DNA of 9,782 nt from Pseudomonadota bacterium (lineage in GTDB: Bacteria > Pseudomonadota > Alphaproteobacteria > SMXQ01), in the NCBI GenBank assembly GCA_022562375.1, contig JADFPK010000053.1, positions 1 through 9,782 of the forward strand. The letters are read 5' to 3'. The translations under genes were made by a program, and so were the position numbers. Below the pieces are notes generated by a model, which had not been told where the DNA came from, ran no database searches, and was given only the letters and a program-made list of their open reading frames with translations. Below are positions 1 through 5,920 of this stretch, in pieces (the first letter of the stretch is position 1; the number at the start of each line of letters is the position of its first letter).

Positions 1-1
1 C

Positions 2-1219
2 CTATCCGAGGCCGGCCACCACGCCCCTATCGTGGAGCCTGGCGATCTCGGCCCCGGAAAGGCCGAGGACGGCGTCCAGAATCTCGTCCGTATGCTGGCC
101 GAGTTCGGGCGCCGGCGCCACTTCTCCCCTTTCCAGCCCGGTGAAGTCGAGCGGCGATGCCGGCGCCGGATAGGCGCCGATGCCGGGCTGCTCGATCTCC
201 TGGAACATGGGGTTGGCGGCCGAGGCGCGGGGGTCGTTCTCGACCATCTGCTTGAAGGTCTGATAGGGCCCCCAGCACACCCCCTCGGCGTCGAAGGCCT
301 TGGCGACGTCATCAAAGCCGCGGGCGCCGATCCAGGGCTCGAGCGCGCCGGCGATGGCTTCGCGCGCCTTGAAGCGATCCCCCTCGTCATCGAGGTCGAG
401 ACCCTGGCGCCGGCCGATCTCGGCGAAGCTATCCCCGAGCCCGGTCGCCTTGATCAGGCCCCGCCATTGGCGCCCGGTGAGGGCGATCAGCATGATCCGC
501 TTGCCGTCCCCGGTGGCGAAATCGCGCCCGAAAGCGCCGTAAAGGTAGTTGCCGTACCGGCCCCGCTCTTGCCTGTTGATGCGGACCTCGCCGATGTAAC
601 CGAGGTTGCCGGCCATGGCCATGGCGACGTCCGACAGCGCAAGCCGCACCAATCGCCCCTCGCCGGTCGATCTGCGCCGGCGTTCGGCGGCGAGGATGCC
701 GACGGCCGCCGTCATCCCGGTGATGCAGTCCCAGGCCGGCAAAACGTTGTTGACCGGCCCCTCGGATGCTTCCGGCCCGGTGACGAAGGGAAAACCGGCG
801 GCGCAGTTGACGGTGTAATCGACGGCGCTGGAGCCATCGGGATTGCCGATAACGTTGACCATGATCAAATCCGCCCGCCTGGCCGCCAGCCGGTCGTAAT
901 CGAGCCAGCCGCGGGCGGGGAAATTGGTCAGGAAGATGCCGGCGTCGGCGCCCGGCGCGGTGATCAGCGCGGTGGCGATCTCCTGGCCCTCGGCCGAGCC
1001 GAGATCGATGGTGATGGAGCGCTTGCCCTTGTTCAGGCCGGCCCAGAACAGGCTCTTGCCATCGCCCGTCAGCGGCCAGCGTCCGATGTCCAGGCCGCCG
1101 CCGATGGGATCGAACCGGATCACCTCGGCGCCGAGCTGCGCCAGAGTCATGCCGCCGAGCGGCGCCGCCACGAAGGCCGAGCCCTCGACGATACGCATTC
1201 CCTCGAGTATCGCCGCCAT
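2..1219 (-). CDS. mct: Mesaconyl-CoA C1-C4 CoA transferase (2-methylfumaryl-CoA isomerase)
   Basis: A complete 405-residue member of the class III (CaiB/BaiF) CoA-transferase family. By family knowledge, Mct moves CoA within one molecule, converting mesaconyl-C1-CoA to mesaconyl-C4-CoA in the second loop of the 3-hydroxypropionate bi-cycle. The N-terminus (EGSAFVAAPLGGMTLAQLGA at 12-31, then RFDPIGGGLD and FWAGLNKGKRS), the TNFPARGWL segment (98-106) and the C-terminal QPGIGAYPAPASPLDFT (344-360) match my memory of Chloroflexus Mct far better than formyl-CoA or carnitine transferases. Asp164 in LPAWDCITG occupies the family's catalytic aspartate position. The length is normal for Mct. The ATG at 1219 lies 10 bases after the mch stop, and its AAGGGA ribosome site overlaps that stop, so translation is probably coupled. 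The stop is TAG at 2-4, so the gene is just complete. The fold is certain; the exact substrate rests on recalled resemblance and on the mch neighbour. Confidence 0.86.
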   Translation of the reverse strand: MAAILEGMRIVEGSAFVAAPLGGMTLAQLGAEVIRFDPIGGGLDIGRWPLTGDGKSLFWAGLNKGKRSITIDLGSAEGQEIATALITAPGADAGIFLTNFPARGWLDYDRLAARRADLIMVNVIGNPDGSSAVDYTVNCAAGFPFVTGPEASEGPVNNVLPAWDCITGMTAAVGILAAERRRRSTGEGRLVRLALSDVAMAMAGNLGYIGEVRINRQERGRYGNYLYGAFGRDFATGDGKRIMLIALTGRQWRGLIKATGLGDSFAEIGRRQGLDLDDEGDRFKAREAIAGALEPWIGARGFDDVAKAFDAEGVCWGPYQTFKQMVENDPRASAANPMFQEIEQPGIGAYPAPASPLDFTGLERGEVAPAPELGQHTDEILDAVLGLSGAEIARLHDRGVVAGLG

Positions 1220-1225
1220 GGTCGG

Positions 1226-1232
1226 TCCCTTA
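1226..1232 (-). promoter_or_regulatory. Ribosome binding site of mct overlapping the mch stop codon
   Basis: On the minus strand the mch stop TAA runs directly into AAGGGA, followed by 6 bases and the mct ATG. The mct ribosome site is thus partly inside the mch stop. This fixes the mct start and suggests that ribosomes finishing mch help start mct, keeping the two enzymes at a set ratio. Confidence 0.7.
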
Positions 1233-2273
1233 CGCCATCAACGCGACGAAGCGCCAATCCAGCACGTCGTCCTCCTTGCCGGCTTCCATGCCGGCCCTGA
1301 CGGCTTCGACGCCGCGTTCGGCGCGGGTCACGCAGCGAAGATCGATAAGGCCGTGGCCGCCGTCCATGGGGTGGGTGTTCTCCACCGTCAGTTCGGTCCC
1401 GAGCGTGTCGCCCTCGAACACCGGCGCGGTGTGTTCGCAGCTTCGCCAGGCGATGATGGTCACCAGGTTGGGCAGCGCGCGCACGGCCTGGGCCGCCGCC
1501 AGGCCGATGACGTGCCCGCCATAGACCAGCCGGACGCCGTAGACGCTCTCATGCGCGTCCAGGTGTCCCATGGCGAGGTTGAGGCCGGAGCGTACCAGTT
1601 CGGGCGCCGAGGTGACGACGTCGCGCGGCGCGATGTCGTAGACGGTGCCGGCCTCGATGTCGGTGAAATGCCCGCCGGGCGCGCGCCGGCGGAAGAGATC
1701 GAGGCGCCACTCCGTAGGCACCGCCGCCTTCAGCTTATCCAGCGCGATGTCCTCGGGGATGGCGTCGAAACTGTCCTCATGCCCGGTCCGGGCTTCCGGG
1801 TCGCGGCAGGCGATCATCGGGCAGCGCCAGAAATGGAGCACCTTCGCATCGTCCTGGTTGGTCACTTCCATCTCGAGCGCCACCAATCCGGTGGCGGGCC
1901 TGCCGGGGCGGGGCGTGTTCTGGCGCAAGCCGACGATCCTGGTGGTCGTCCTCAGCGTGTCGCCGATGAACACCGGGCGCGCCATCACCAGTCCGCGGTA
2001 GAACAGGTTGCCCTTGACCCTTTGCGAGACCACGGTGGTCTGGCCGATGGCGGTATTGCAGACCAGCATCGGATGGGCGAGGGGACGGGGGCAATCGGTG
2101 ATGGCTTCGCTCAAGGTGGCGTCGAGCGCCAGGCGCAGCCGGTCGCCGAAGAGGGCCTGATGGAGCGCCGCGTGACCCTCGGTCAGGGTCACGCCCGGCA
2201 CGTCGTCGAAGACCTGGCCGACCTCGAAATCCTCGAAGTAGGGCCCGCCCACCAGGATGCGTTTTTCCGCCAT
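1230..2273 (-). CDS. mch: MaoC-family enoyl-CoA hydratase, probable mesaconyl-C1-CoA (2-methylfumaryl-CoA) hydratase
   Basis: A 347-residue double hot-dog protein. The N-terminal half (about 10-160) carries PYFEDFEVGQ, the TEGHAALHQALFG helix and FIGDTLRTTTRIVGLRQN. The C-terminal half (about 195-345) carries VYGGHVIGLA (250-259) and the APVFEGDTL strand (283-291). Length and layout match mesaconyl-CoA hydratases (Mch/Mcd), which interconvert beta-methylmalyl-CoA and mesaconyl-C1-CoA in the 3-hydroxypropionate bi-cycle and the ethylmalonyl-CoA pathway. The sequence appears divergent from the Rhodobacter-type enzyme, so a C4-specific hydratase making citramalyl-CoA is the main alternative. The ATG at 2273 is preferred: AGGA lies 5 bases upstream, homology begins about ten residues in, and the open frame further upstream reads as non-coding low-complexity sequence. 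It is the first gene of an operon with mct, 10 bases downstream. The family is certain; the exact reaction is inferred. Confidence 0.78.
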   Translation of the reverse strand: MAEKRILVGGPYFEDFEVGQVFDDVPGVTLTEGHAALHQALFGDRLRLALDATLSEAITDCPRPLAHPMLVCNTAIGQTTVVSQRVKGNLFYRGLVMARPVFIGDTLRTTTRIVGLRQNTPRPGRPATGLVALEMEVTNQDDAKVLHFWRCPMIACRDPEARTGHEDSFDAIPEDIALDKLKAAVPTEWRLDLFRRRAPGGHFTDIEAGTVYDIAPRDVVTSAPELVRSGLNLAMGHLDAHESVYGVRLVYGGHVIGLAAAQAVRALPNLVTIIAWRSCEHTAPVFEGDTLGTELTVENTHPMDGGHGLIDLRCVTRAERGVEAVRAGMEAGKEDDVLDWRFVALMA

Positions 2274-2368
2274 CGGATTCCTAATATACGTGTCGCCGGG
2301 CTTCGTCTTCGGCCGCGCCGCCCCTTTCTTATGTCGGAACGGAAAGAGAAGCAAAAGGATTGAGGGCG

Positions 2369-2397
2369 AGGGAAGCGCCAGGGAAGTGCCAGGGAAG
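2369..2397. repeat. Three tandem 11-bp direct repeats in the mch leader
   Basis: AGGGAAG occurs at 2369, 2380 and 2391, exactly 11 bases apart. The first two copies continue as AGGGAAG-C/T-GCC over the whole 11 bases, while the third diverges after AGGGAAGC. On the mch strand the core reads CTTCCCT. Spacing close to one helical turn puts all copies on the same DNA face, as in regulator binding arrays. They lie about 95-125 bases upstream of the mch start, downstream of the leader terminator. No regulator is identified, and purine-rich slippage is an alternative explanation. Confidence 0.6.
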
Positions 2398-2450
2398 CAA
2401 AGGAGAGGCGGCCCCGTCCGTCGCCTGGCGAGGCCCGTTGGCGGAACCAG

Positions 2451-2484
2451 AAAAAAAGCCCGCCGGCGGGAAGGCCGACGGGCT
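2451..2484 (-). terminator. Intrinsic terminator reading toward mch
   Basis: On the minus strand a ten-pair stem, AGCCCGTCGG with CCGGCGGGCT (one G-U wobble in RNA), closes an eight-base loop. It is followed at once by a run of seven to eight T. This is a textbook rho-independent terminator in one direction only, since the plus strand has no T run after the hairpin. It lies about 180 bases upstream of mch. No gene ends just before it, so it is either a leader attenuator, the end of a very short RNA, or a relic of a lost leftward gene. Confidence 0.8.
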
Positions 2485-2493
2485 GAGAGGGCG

Positions 2494-2521
2494 ATCATAC
2501 TGAAACAATGGACCGCGTCAA
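2494..2521 (-). promoter_or_regulatory. Sigma70-like promoter reading toward mch
   Basis: On the minus strand TTGACG (2521-2516) is separated by 16 bases from TATGAT (2499-2494). Each box matches the consensus at five of six positions. The expected start point is near 2487, only about three bases before the terminator hairpin. A weaker second pair, TTGCAT (2549-2544) and TATTTT (2526-2521) with a 17-base spacer, lies just upstream on the same strand. If used for mch, the leader would be about 210 nt. Confidence 0.5.
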
Positions 2522-2700
2522 AAATACTTAATTTAGATAATCCATGCAAGTTCTTTTTCTCGACGCGCCAGCCGCATATTCTTCGCCCCTCTACGCTTTT
2601 TTCACGCCGCGCAGGGCAGCGCGCGGGGCGCGGCGGCGGCGTGACGGAGCCTGTGATCCGGGCCCGCGGCGCCGGTCGCCCGCTTTTGGCCGATTGTTCG

Positions 2701-2729
2701 TTGCCTATCGGCGCGCGATTGCTTATCAA
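2701..2729 (+). promoter_or_regulatory. tkt: Possible tkt promoter
   Basis: TTGCCT (2701-2706) and TATCAA (2724-2729) are separated by 17 bases, each with four of six consensus matches. Transcription would start near 2736, giving a leader of about 45 nt before the tkt GTG. The second box overlaps a TATCA repeat (2724-2728 and 2735-2739, 11 bases apart), which could be an operator or chance. The matches are weak, so the call is tentative. Confidence 0.3.
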
Positions 2730-2762
2730 CCTTCTATCACTCTGAACGCCGAATCGATGACG

Positions 2763-2784
2763 AAGGGGGGCGATCGCAGCCGTG
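2763..2784 (+). promoter_or_regulatory. tkt: Ribosome binding site and GTG start of tkt
   Basis: A purine run AAGGGGGG (2763-2770) lies 11 bases before GTG at 2782, somewhat farther than ideal. The next in-frame start, ATG at 2851, would begin at Met24 with a GGGAG directly abutting it and no usable spacing. GTG is therefore preferred. It gives an N-terminus about 15-20 residues longer than most transketolases, poorly conserved and probably disordered. Confidence 0.5.
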
Positions 2785-4854
2785 AGCAGTCTGCCGGACG
2801 AAGGAAGAGAAACCAGCGATGCGACGGCGCCTGGCGCCGGTCCCCGGGAGATGGCCAACGCCATCAGGGCGCTCGCCATGGACGCCGTGGAGAAGGCCAA
2901 GTCGGGCCATCCCGGCATGCCGATGGGCATGGCCGACGCCGCCACCGTCCTCTTTACCCGGCATATGAAATTCGACGCCGCCGACCCTGGCTGGCCCGAT
3001 AGGGACCGCTTCGTCCTCTCGGCCGGGCACGGCTCGATGCTGCTCTACGCCCTGCTCTATCTGCTCGGCTACGAGGACATGACGATGGCGGAGATCGAGC
3101 GCTTCCGCCAACTCGGGAGCCGCACCGCCGGCCACCCCGAATACGGCGCCGCCAGGGGCATCGAGACGACGACCGGACCGCTCGGCCAGGGGTTGGCCAA
3201 CGCCGTCGGCATGGCGCTGGCCGAACGGATGCTGCAGGCCCGCTTCGGACCCGAAATCGTCGATCACAACACCTACGTGATCGTCGGCGACGGCTGTTTG
3301 ATGGAGGGCATCTCGCACGAGGCGGCGTCGCTCGCCGGCCATCTTCGCCTCGCCAAGCTCATCGTGCTGTTCGATGACAACGGCATCTCCATCGACGGGC
3401 CGACCTCGTTGACGGTATCGGACGACCCGCTCGCCCGCTTCAAAGCCTATGGCTGGGACATCGCCCAGGTCGACGGGCACGATCCAGAGGCCGTCGACGC
3501 CGCCATCGCGGCGGCCAAGTCCTCGCCGGCGCCGTCGCTGATCGCGTGTCGGACGACCATCGGCTTCGGCGCGCCGACCAAGGCCGGGACGGCGGCGACC
3601 CACGGCGCCCCCTTGGGCGCCGAGGAAATCGCCGGCGCGCGCGAGGCGCTGGGCTGGCCCCATCCGCCCTTCGCCGTCCCCGACGAAATCCTCAACCCCT
3701 GGCGCCAGGCAGGGGCGCGCGGCGCCGCCGGGCGGGGCGATTGGCGCCGCCGCCTGGAGGCGCTCGATGCAGATGAACGCGCGGCGTTCGCCCGCCTCCA
3801 GGCGGGTGAGCTGCCCGCCGGTTTCGCCGACGCCGTGGCTGAGTGCAAGCAAAAGCTGGCGGGCGCCGGCGCGCCGATGGCGACGCGCAAGGCGTCCCAG
3901 GAGGTGCTCGAGATCCTCACCGCCGAGATCCCCGAGATGATCGGCGGTTCCGCCGACCTAACCGGGTCGAACAACACCAAGACCAAGGTCGAGGCCGTCA
4001 TCACGCCCGAGGACTTCTCCGGACGCTACATCCATTACGGGGTGCGCGAGCACGCCATGGCGGCGGTGATGAACGGCATGGCGCTGCACAAGGGGCTGAT
4101 CCCCTATGGCGGCACCTTCCTGGTGTTCACCGATTACTGCCGGCCGGCGATCCGCCTCGCCGCCCTCATGGGGCTCGGCGTGATCTATGTCATGACCCAT
4201 GATTCCATCGGCCTTGGCGAGGACGGCCCGACCCATCAGCCGGTCGAGCACCTGGCGTCCCTGCGGGCGATGCCCAACCTCATGGTCTTCCGCCCCGCCG
4301 ACGCCGTCGAGACGGCGGAATGCTGGGCGTTGGCGCTGGAGAACCGCGCCTCCCCCTCGGTCATCTCGCTGACCCGCCAGAACCTGGAGCCGGTGCGCGC
4401 GGAGGCGGGCGAGGAGAATTTATGCGCGCGGGGCGCCTATGTCCTGGCGCCCGCCGATCTCGAGGCCGGCGTTGGGGAGGCCGGCGATGAGGGGCGGGTG
4501 ACGCTCTTGGCCACCGGCTCGGAGGTCGCCATCGCCCTCGGGGCGAGGGAGATCTTGCGCGCAGATGGGATCGACGCCTCGGTGGTCTCGATGCCGTGCT
4601 GGGAACTGTTCGAGGCGCAGACCGAAGAATACCGGGCCCGGGTGCTGGGCGCCGGCGCCGTCCGCGTCGCCGTCGAAGCGGCGAGCCCGATGGGCTGGGA
4701 CCGCTACATCGGCGCCGACGGCGCGATGGTGGGGATGGGCGGCTTCGGCGCCTCGGCCCCGGCGGCGGATCTCTACGCCCATTTCGGCATCACCGCCGAG
4801 GCCGTCGCCGAGGCGGCGCGGCAATGTCTCAAGGCCGGATCGGCGGCCAGGTAG
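2782..4854 (+). CDS. tkt: Transketolase
   Basis: A 690-residue cytoplasmic thiamine-diphosphate enzyme that transfers two-carbon ketol units between sugar phosphates in the pentose phosphate pathway and, where present, the Calvin cycle. The thiamine-pyrophosphate domain shows SGHPGMPMG (41-49, with His43), [18 protein letters not shown], and the GDG motif at 169-171 followed by the downstream Asn in DDNGISIDG. The pyrimidine domain shows [10 protein letters not shown] with the catalytic Glu423, and the [15 protein letters not shown] segment (EDGPTHQ at 480-486). The C-terminal domain ends with [23 protein letters not shown]. Length is normal apart from about 20 extra N-terminal residues. It is the first gene of a probable tkt-gap-pgk operon, 36 bases before gap. 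The order is common in Alphaproteobacteria and by itself does not show CO2 fixation. Confidence 0.96.
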   Translation: MSSLPDEGRETSDATAPGAGPREMANAIRALAMDAVEKAKSGHPGMPMGMADAATVLFTRHMKFDAADPGWPDRDRFVLSAGHGSMLLYALLYLLGYEDMTMAEIERFRQLGSRTAGHPEYGAARGIETTTGPLGQGLANAVGMALAERMLQARFGPEIVDHNTYVIVGDGCLMEGISHEAASLAGHLRLAKLIVLFDDNGISIDGPTSLTVSDDPLARFKAYGWDIAQVDGHDPEAVDAAIAAAKSSPAPSLIACRTTIGFGAPTKAGTAATHGAPLGAEEIAGAREALGWPHPPFAVPDEILNPWRQAGARGAAGRGDWRRRLEALDADERAAFARLQAGELPAGFADAVAECKQKLAGAGAPMATRKASQEVLEILTAEIPEMIGGSADLTGSNNTKTKVEAVITPEDFSGRYIHYGVREHAMAAVMNGMALHKGLIPYGGTFLVFTDYCRPAIRLAALMGLGVIYVMTHDSIGLGEDGPTHQPVEHLASLRAMPNLMVFRPADAVETAECWALALENRASPSVISLTRQNLEPVRAEAGEENLCARGAYVLAPADLEAGVGEAGDEGRVTLLATGSEVAIALGAREILRADGIDASVVSMPCWELFEAQTEEYRARVLGAGAVRVAVEAASPMGWDRYIGADGAMVGMGGFGASAPAADLYAHFGITAEAVAEAARQCLKAGSAAR

Positions 4855-4890
4855 AAGGCTTTCGGCCGGCAACTTACGGGGAGAAGGATT

Positions 4891-5898
4891 ATGGCGGTTC
4901 GGGTGGCGATCAACGGCTTCGGCCGGATCGGCCGTTTGGTGTTGCGTGCGATCCACGAGAGGCGGCGAAGGGGCATCGACGTCGTCGCCCTCAATGACCT
5001 CGGCTCGGTCGAGGTCAATGCCCATCTGTTGCGCTACGATTCGGTGCACGGGCGCTTTCCCGGCAAGGTCAGGACGACGAAAACGGGCATCAACATCGGC
5101 GCCGGCACGATCAAGGTGTTCGCCGAACGCGACCCGGCGGACCTGCCCTGGGAAAAGCTCGGTATCGACGTGCTGCTCGAATGCACCGGCCTCTTCACCA
5201 GCCGCGAGGCGGCCGGCAAGCACCTCGAGGCCGGCGCCAAGCGGGTGCTGATCTCCGCCCCGGCGAGTGGCGAGGACATCACCGTGGTCTTGGGGGTCAA
5301 TCACAACAAGCTGCGCAAAAGCCACCGGATCGTCTCCAACGCGTCCTGCACCACCAACTGCCTGGCGCCGGTGGCCTTCGTGCTCGACCGCGCCGTCGGC
5401 ATTGCCCGCGGGTTCATGACCACGGTGCACGCCTATACCAGCGATCAGCGCATCCAGGACACCCTGCACAACGATTTGCACCGGGCGCGGGCGGCGGCGC
5501 TCAACATCATCCCGACCTCGACCGGCGCCGCGCGCGCCGTCGGCCTGGTGCTGCCCGGGCTCGCCGGCAAGCTCGACGGCACGGCGCTGCGGGTGCCGAC
5601 GGCCAATGTGTCGCTCGTCGATCTGACATTTGTCGCCAAGAAACGGACCACGGAACAGCAGATCAACAACGCCATCGTCCGCGCCGCCAACGGCAAGCTC
5701 AAGGGGATACTGGACATCAACGACGTGCCGCTGGTGTCCACCGACTTCAACCACAACCCCGCGAGCTCGATCTTCGACCTCACCCAGACCCAGGTCGTCG
5801 ACGGACGGCTCGTCAGGATCTTGTCGTGGTACGACAACGAATGGGGTTTCGCCAACCGCATGGCCGACGTCGCGGTGCTTCTCGGCAAGCTTCGCTGA
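4891..5898 (+). CDS. gap: Glyceraldehyde-3-phosphate dehydrogenase, type I
   Basis: A 335-residue cytoplasmic enzyme that interconverts glyceraldehyde 3-phosphate and 1,3-bisphosphoglycerate in glycolysis, gluconeogenesis or the Calvin cycle. The Rossmann start INGFGRIGR lies at 7-15, and Asn35-Asp36 (ALNDLG) is the usual NAD-contacting turn. The catalytic Cys153 is in SNASCTTNCLAP, and its partner His180 is in TTVHAYTSDQ. The C-terminal SWYDNEWGFANRMAD is fully conserved. Asp36 suggests NAD use, but NADP use cannot be excluded from sequence alone. The ATG at 4891 has a strong GGGGAGAAGGA ribosome site at 4878-4888. It is the middle gene of the operon, followed after 22 bases by pgk. Confidence 0.97.
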   Translation: MAVRVAINGFGRIGRLVLRAIHERRRRGIDVVALNDLGSVEVNAHLLRYDSVHGRFPGKVRTTKTGINIGAGTIKVFAERDPADLPWEKLGIDVLLECTGLFTSREAAGKHLEAGAKRVLISAPASGEDITVVLGVNHNKLRKSHRIVSNASCTTNCLAPVAFVLDRAVGIARGFMTTVHAYTSDQRIQDTLHNDLHRARAAALNIIPTSTGAARAVGLVLPGLAGKLDGTALRVPTANVSLVDLTFVAKKRTTEQQINNAIVRAANGKLKGILDINDVPLVSTDFNHNPASSIFDLTQTQVVDGRLVRILSWYDNEWGFANRMADVAVLLGKLR

Positions 5899-5920
5899 TC
5901 GCGCTTAAGGCCTAAACCCC

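Larger units (their letters stand above)
2274..2781. other. Divergent intergenic regulatory region between mch-mct and tkt-gap-pgk
   Basis: This 508-bp stretch separates two operons transcribed away from each other. No convincing protein gene is present: its open frames translate to low-complexity Arg/Ala/Gly-rich sequence without plausible ribosome sites. From the mch side it holds three 11-bp phased repeats (2369-2397), an intrinsic terminator reading leftward (2451-2484), and a sigma70-like promoter reading leftward (2494-2521). Next come an AT-rich patch (about 2515-2560) that stands out against the GC-rich surroundings, a GC-rich inverted repeat (2605-2635), and a possible tkt promoter (2701-2729). 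Both operons are probably controlled from here. Confidence 0.75.

Noticed and set aside
32..2363. Long open frames on the plus strand opposite mct and mch
   Set aside because: They are Arg/Gly/Ala/Asp-rich mirror frames expected in GC-rich DNA with strong third-position bias. They have no recognisable domains, and the minus-strand frames encode clear enzymes.
2605..2635. GC-rich inverted repeat CGCCGCGC/GCGCGGCG as a terminator
   Set aside because: The stem is real, but the T run lies before it on the plus strand and becomes an A run after it on the minus strand, so it cannot be an intrinsic terminator. It may be chance in a very GC-rich stretch.
2770..2777. GCGATCGC palindrome as a special repeat
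   Set aside because: An isolated eight-base palindrome is expected by chance in this composition, and similar GATCGC strings occur inside pgk.
2485..2781. A 6S RNA or other structured RNA between tkt and the leftward terminator
   Set aside because: Considered because 6S RNA often lies near tkt in relatives. I could not find a long interrupted hairpin with a central bubble on either strand; a covariance-model search (Rfam RF00013) would settle it.
2851..2853. ATG at tkt codon 24 as the true start
   Set aside because: GGGAG directly abuts it without the needed spacing and it would leave almost no residues before the first conserved helix. GTG at 2782 with the upstream purine run fits better, though not decisively.
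2274..2945. An in-frame upstream extension of mch with no stop for over 200 codons
   Set aside because: It reads as low-complexity sequence, crosses the promoter and terminator, runs antisense into tkt and has no family similarity. The ATG at 2273 has a good ribosome site and fits the family length.
2737..5754. Long minus-strand open frames opposite tkt and gap (2737-3852, 4420-5754)
   Set aside because: They are antisense shadows of genes with complete catalytic motifs, and their translations are low-complexity and match no family I know.
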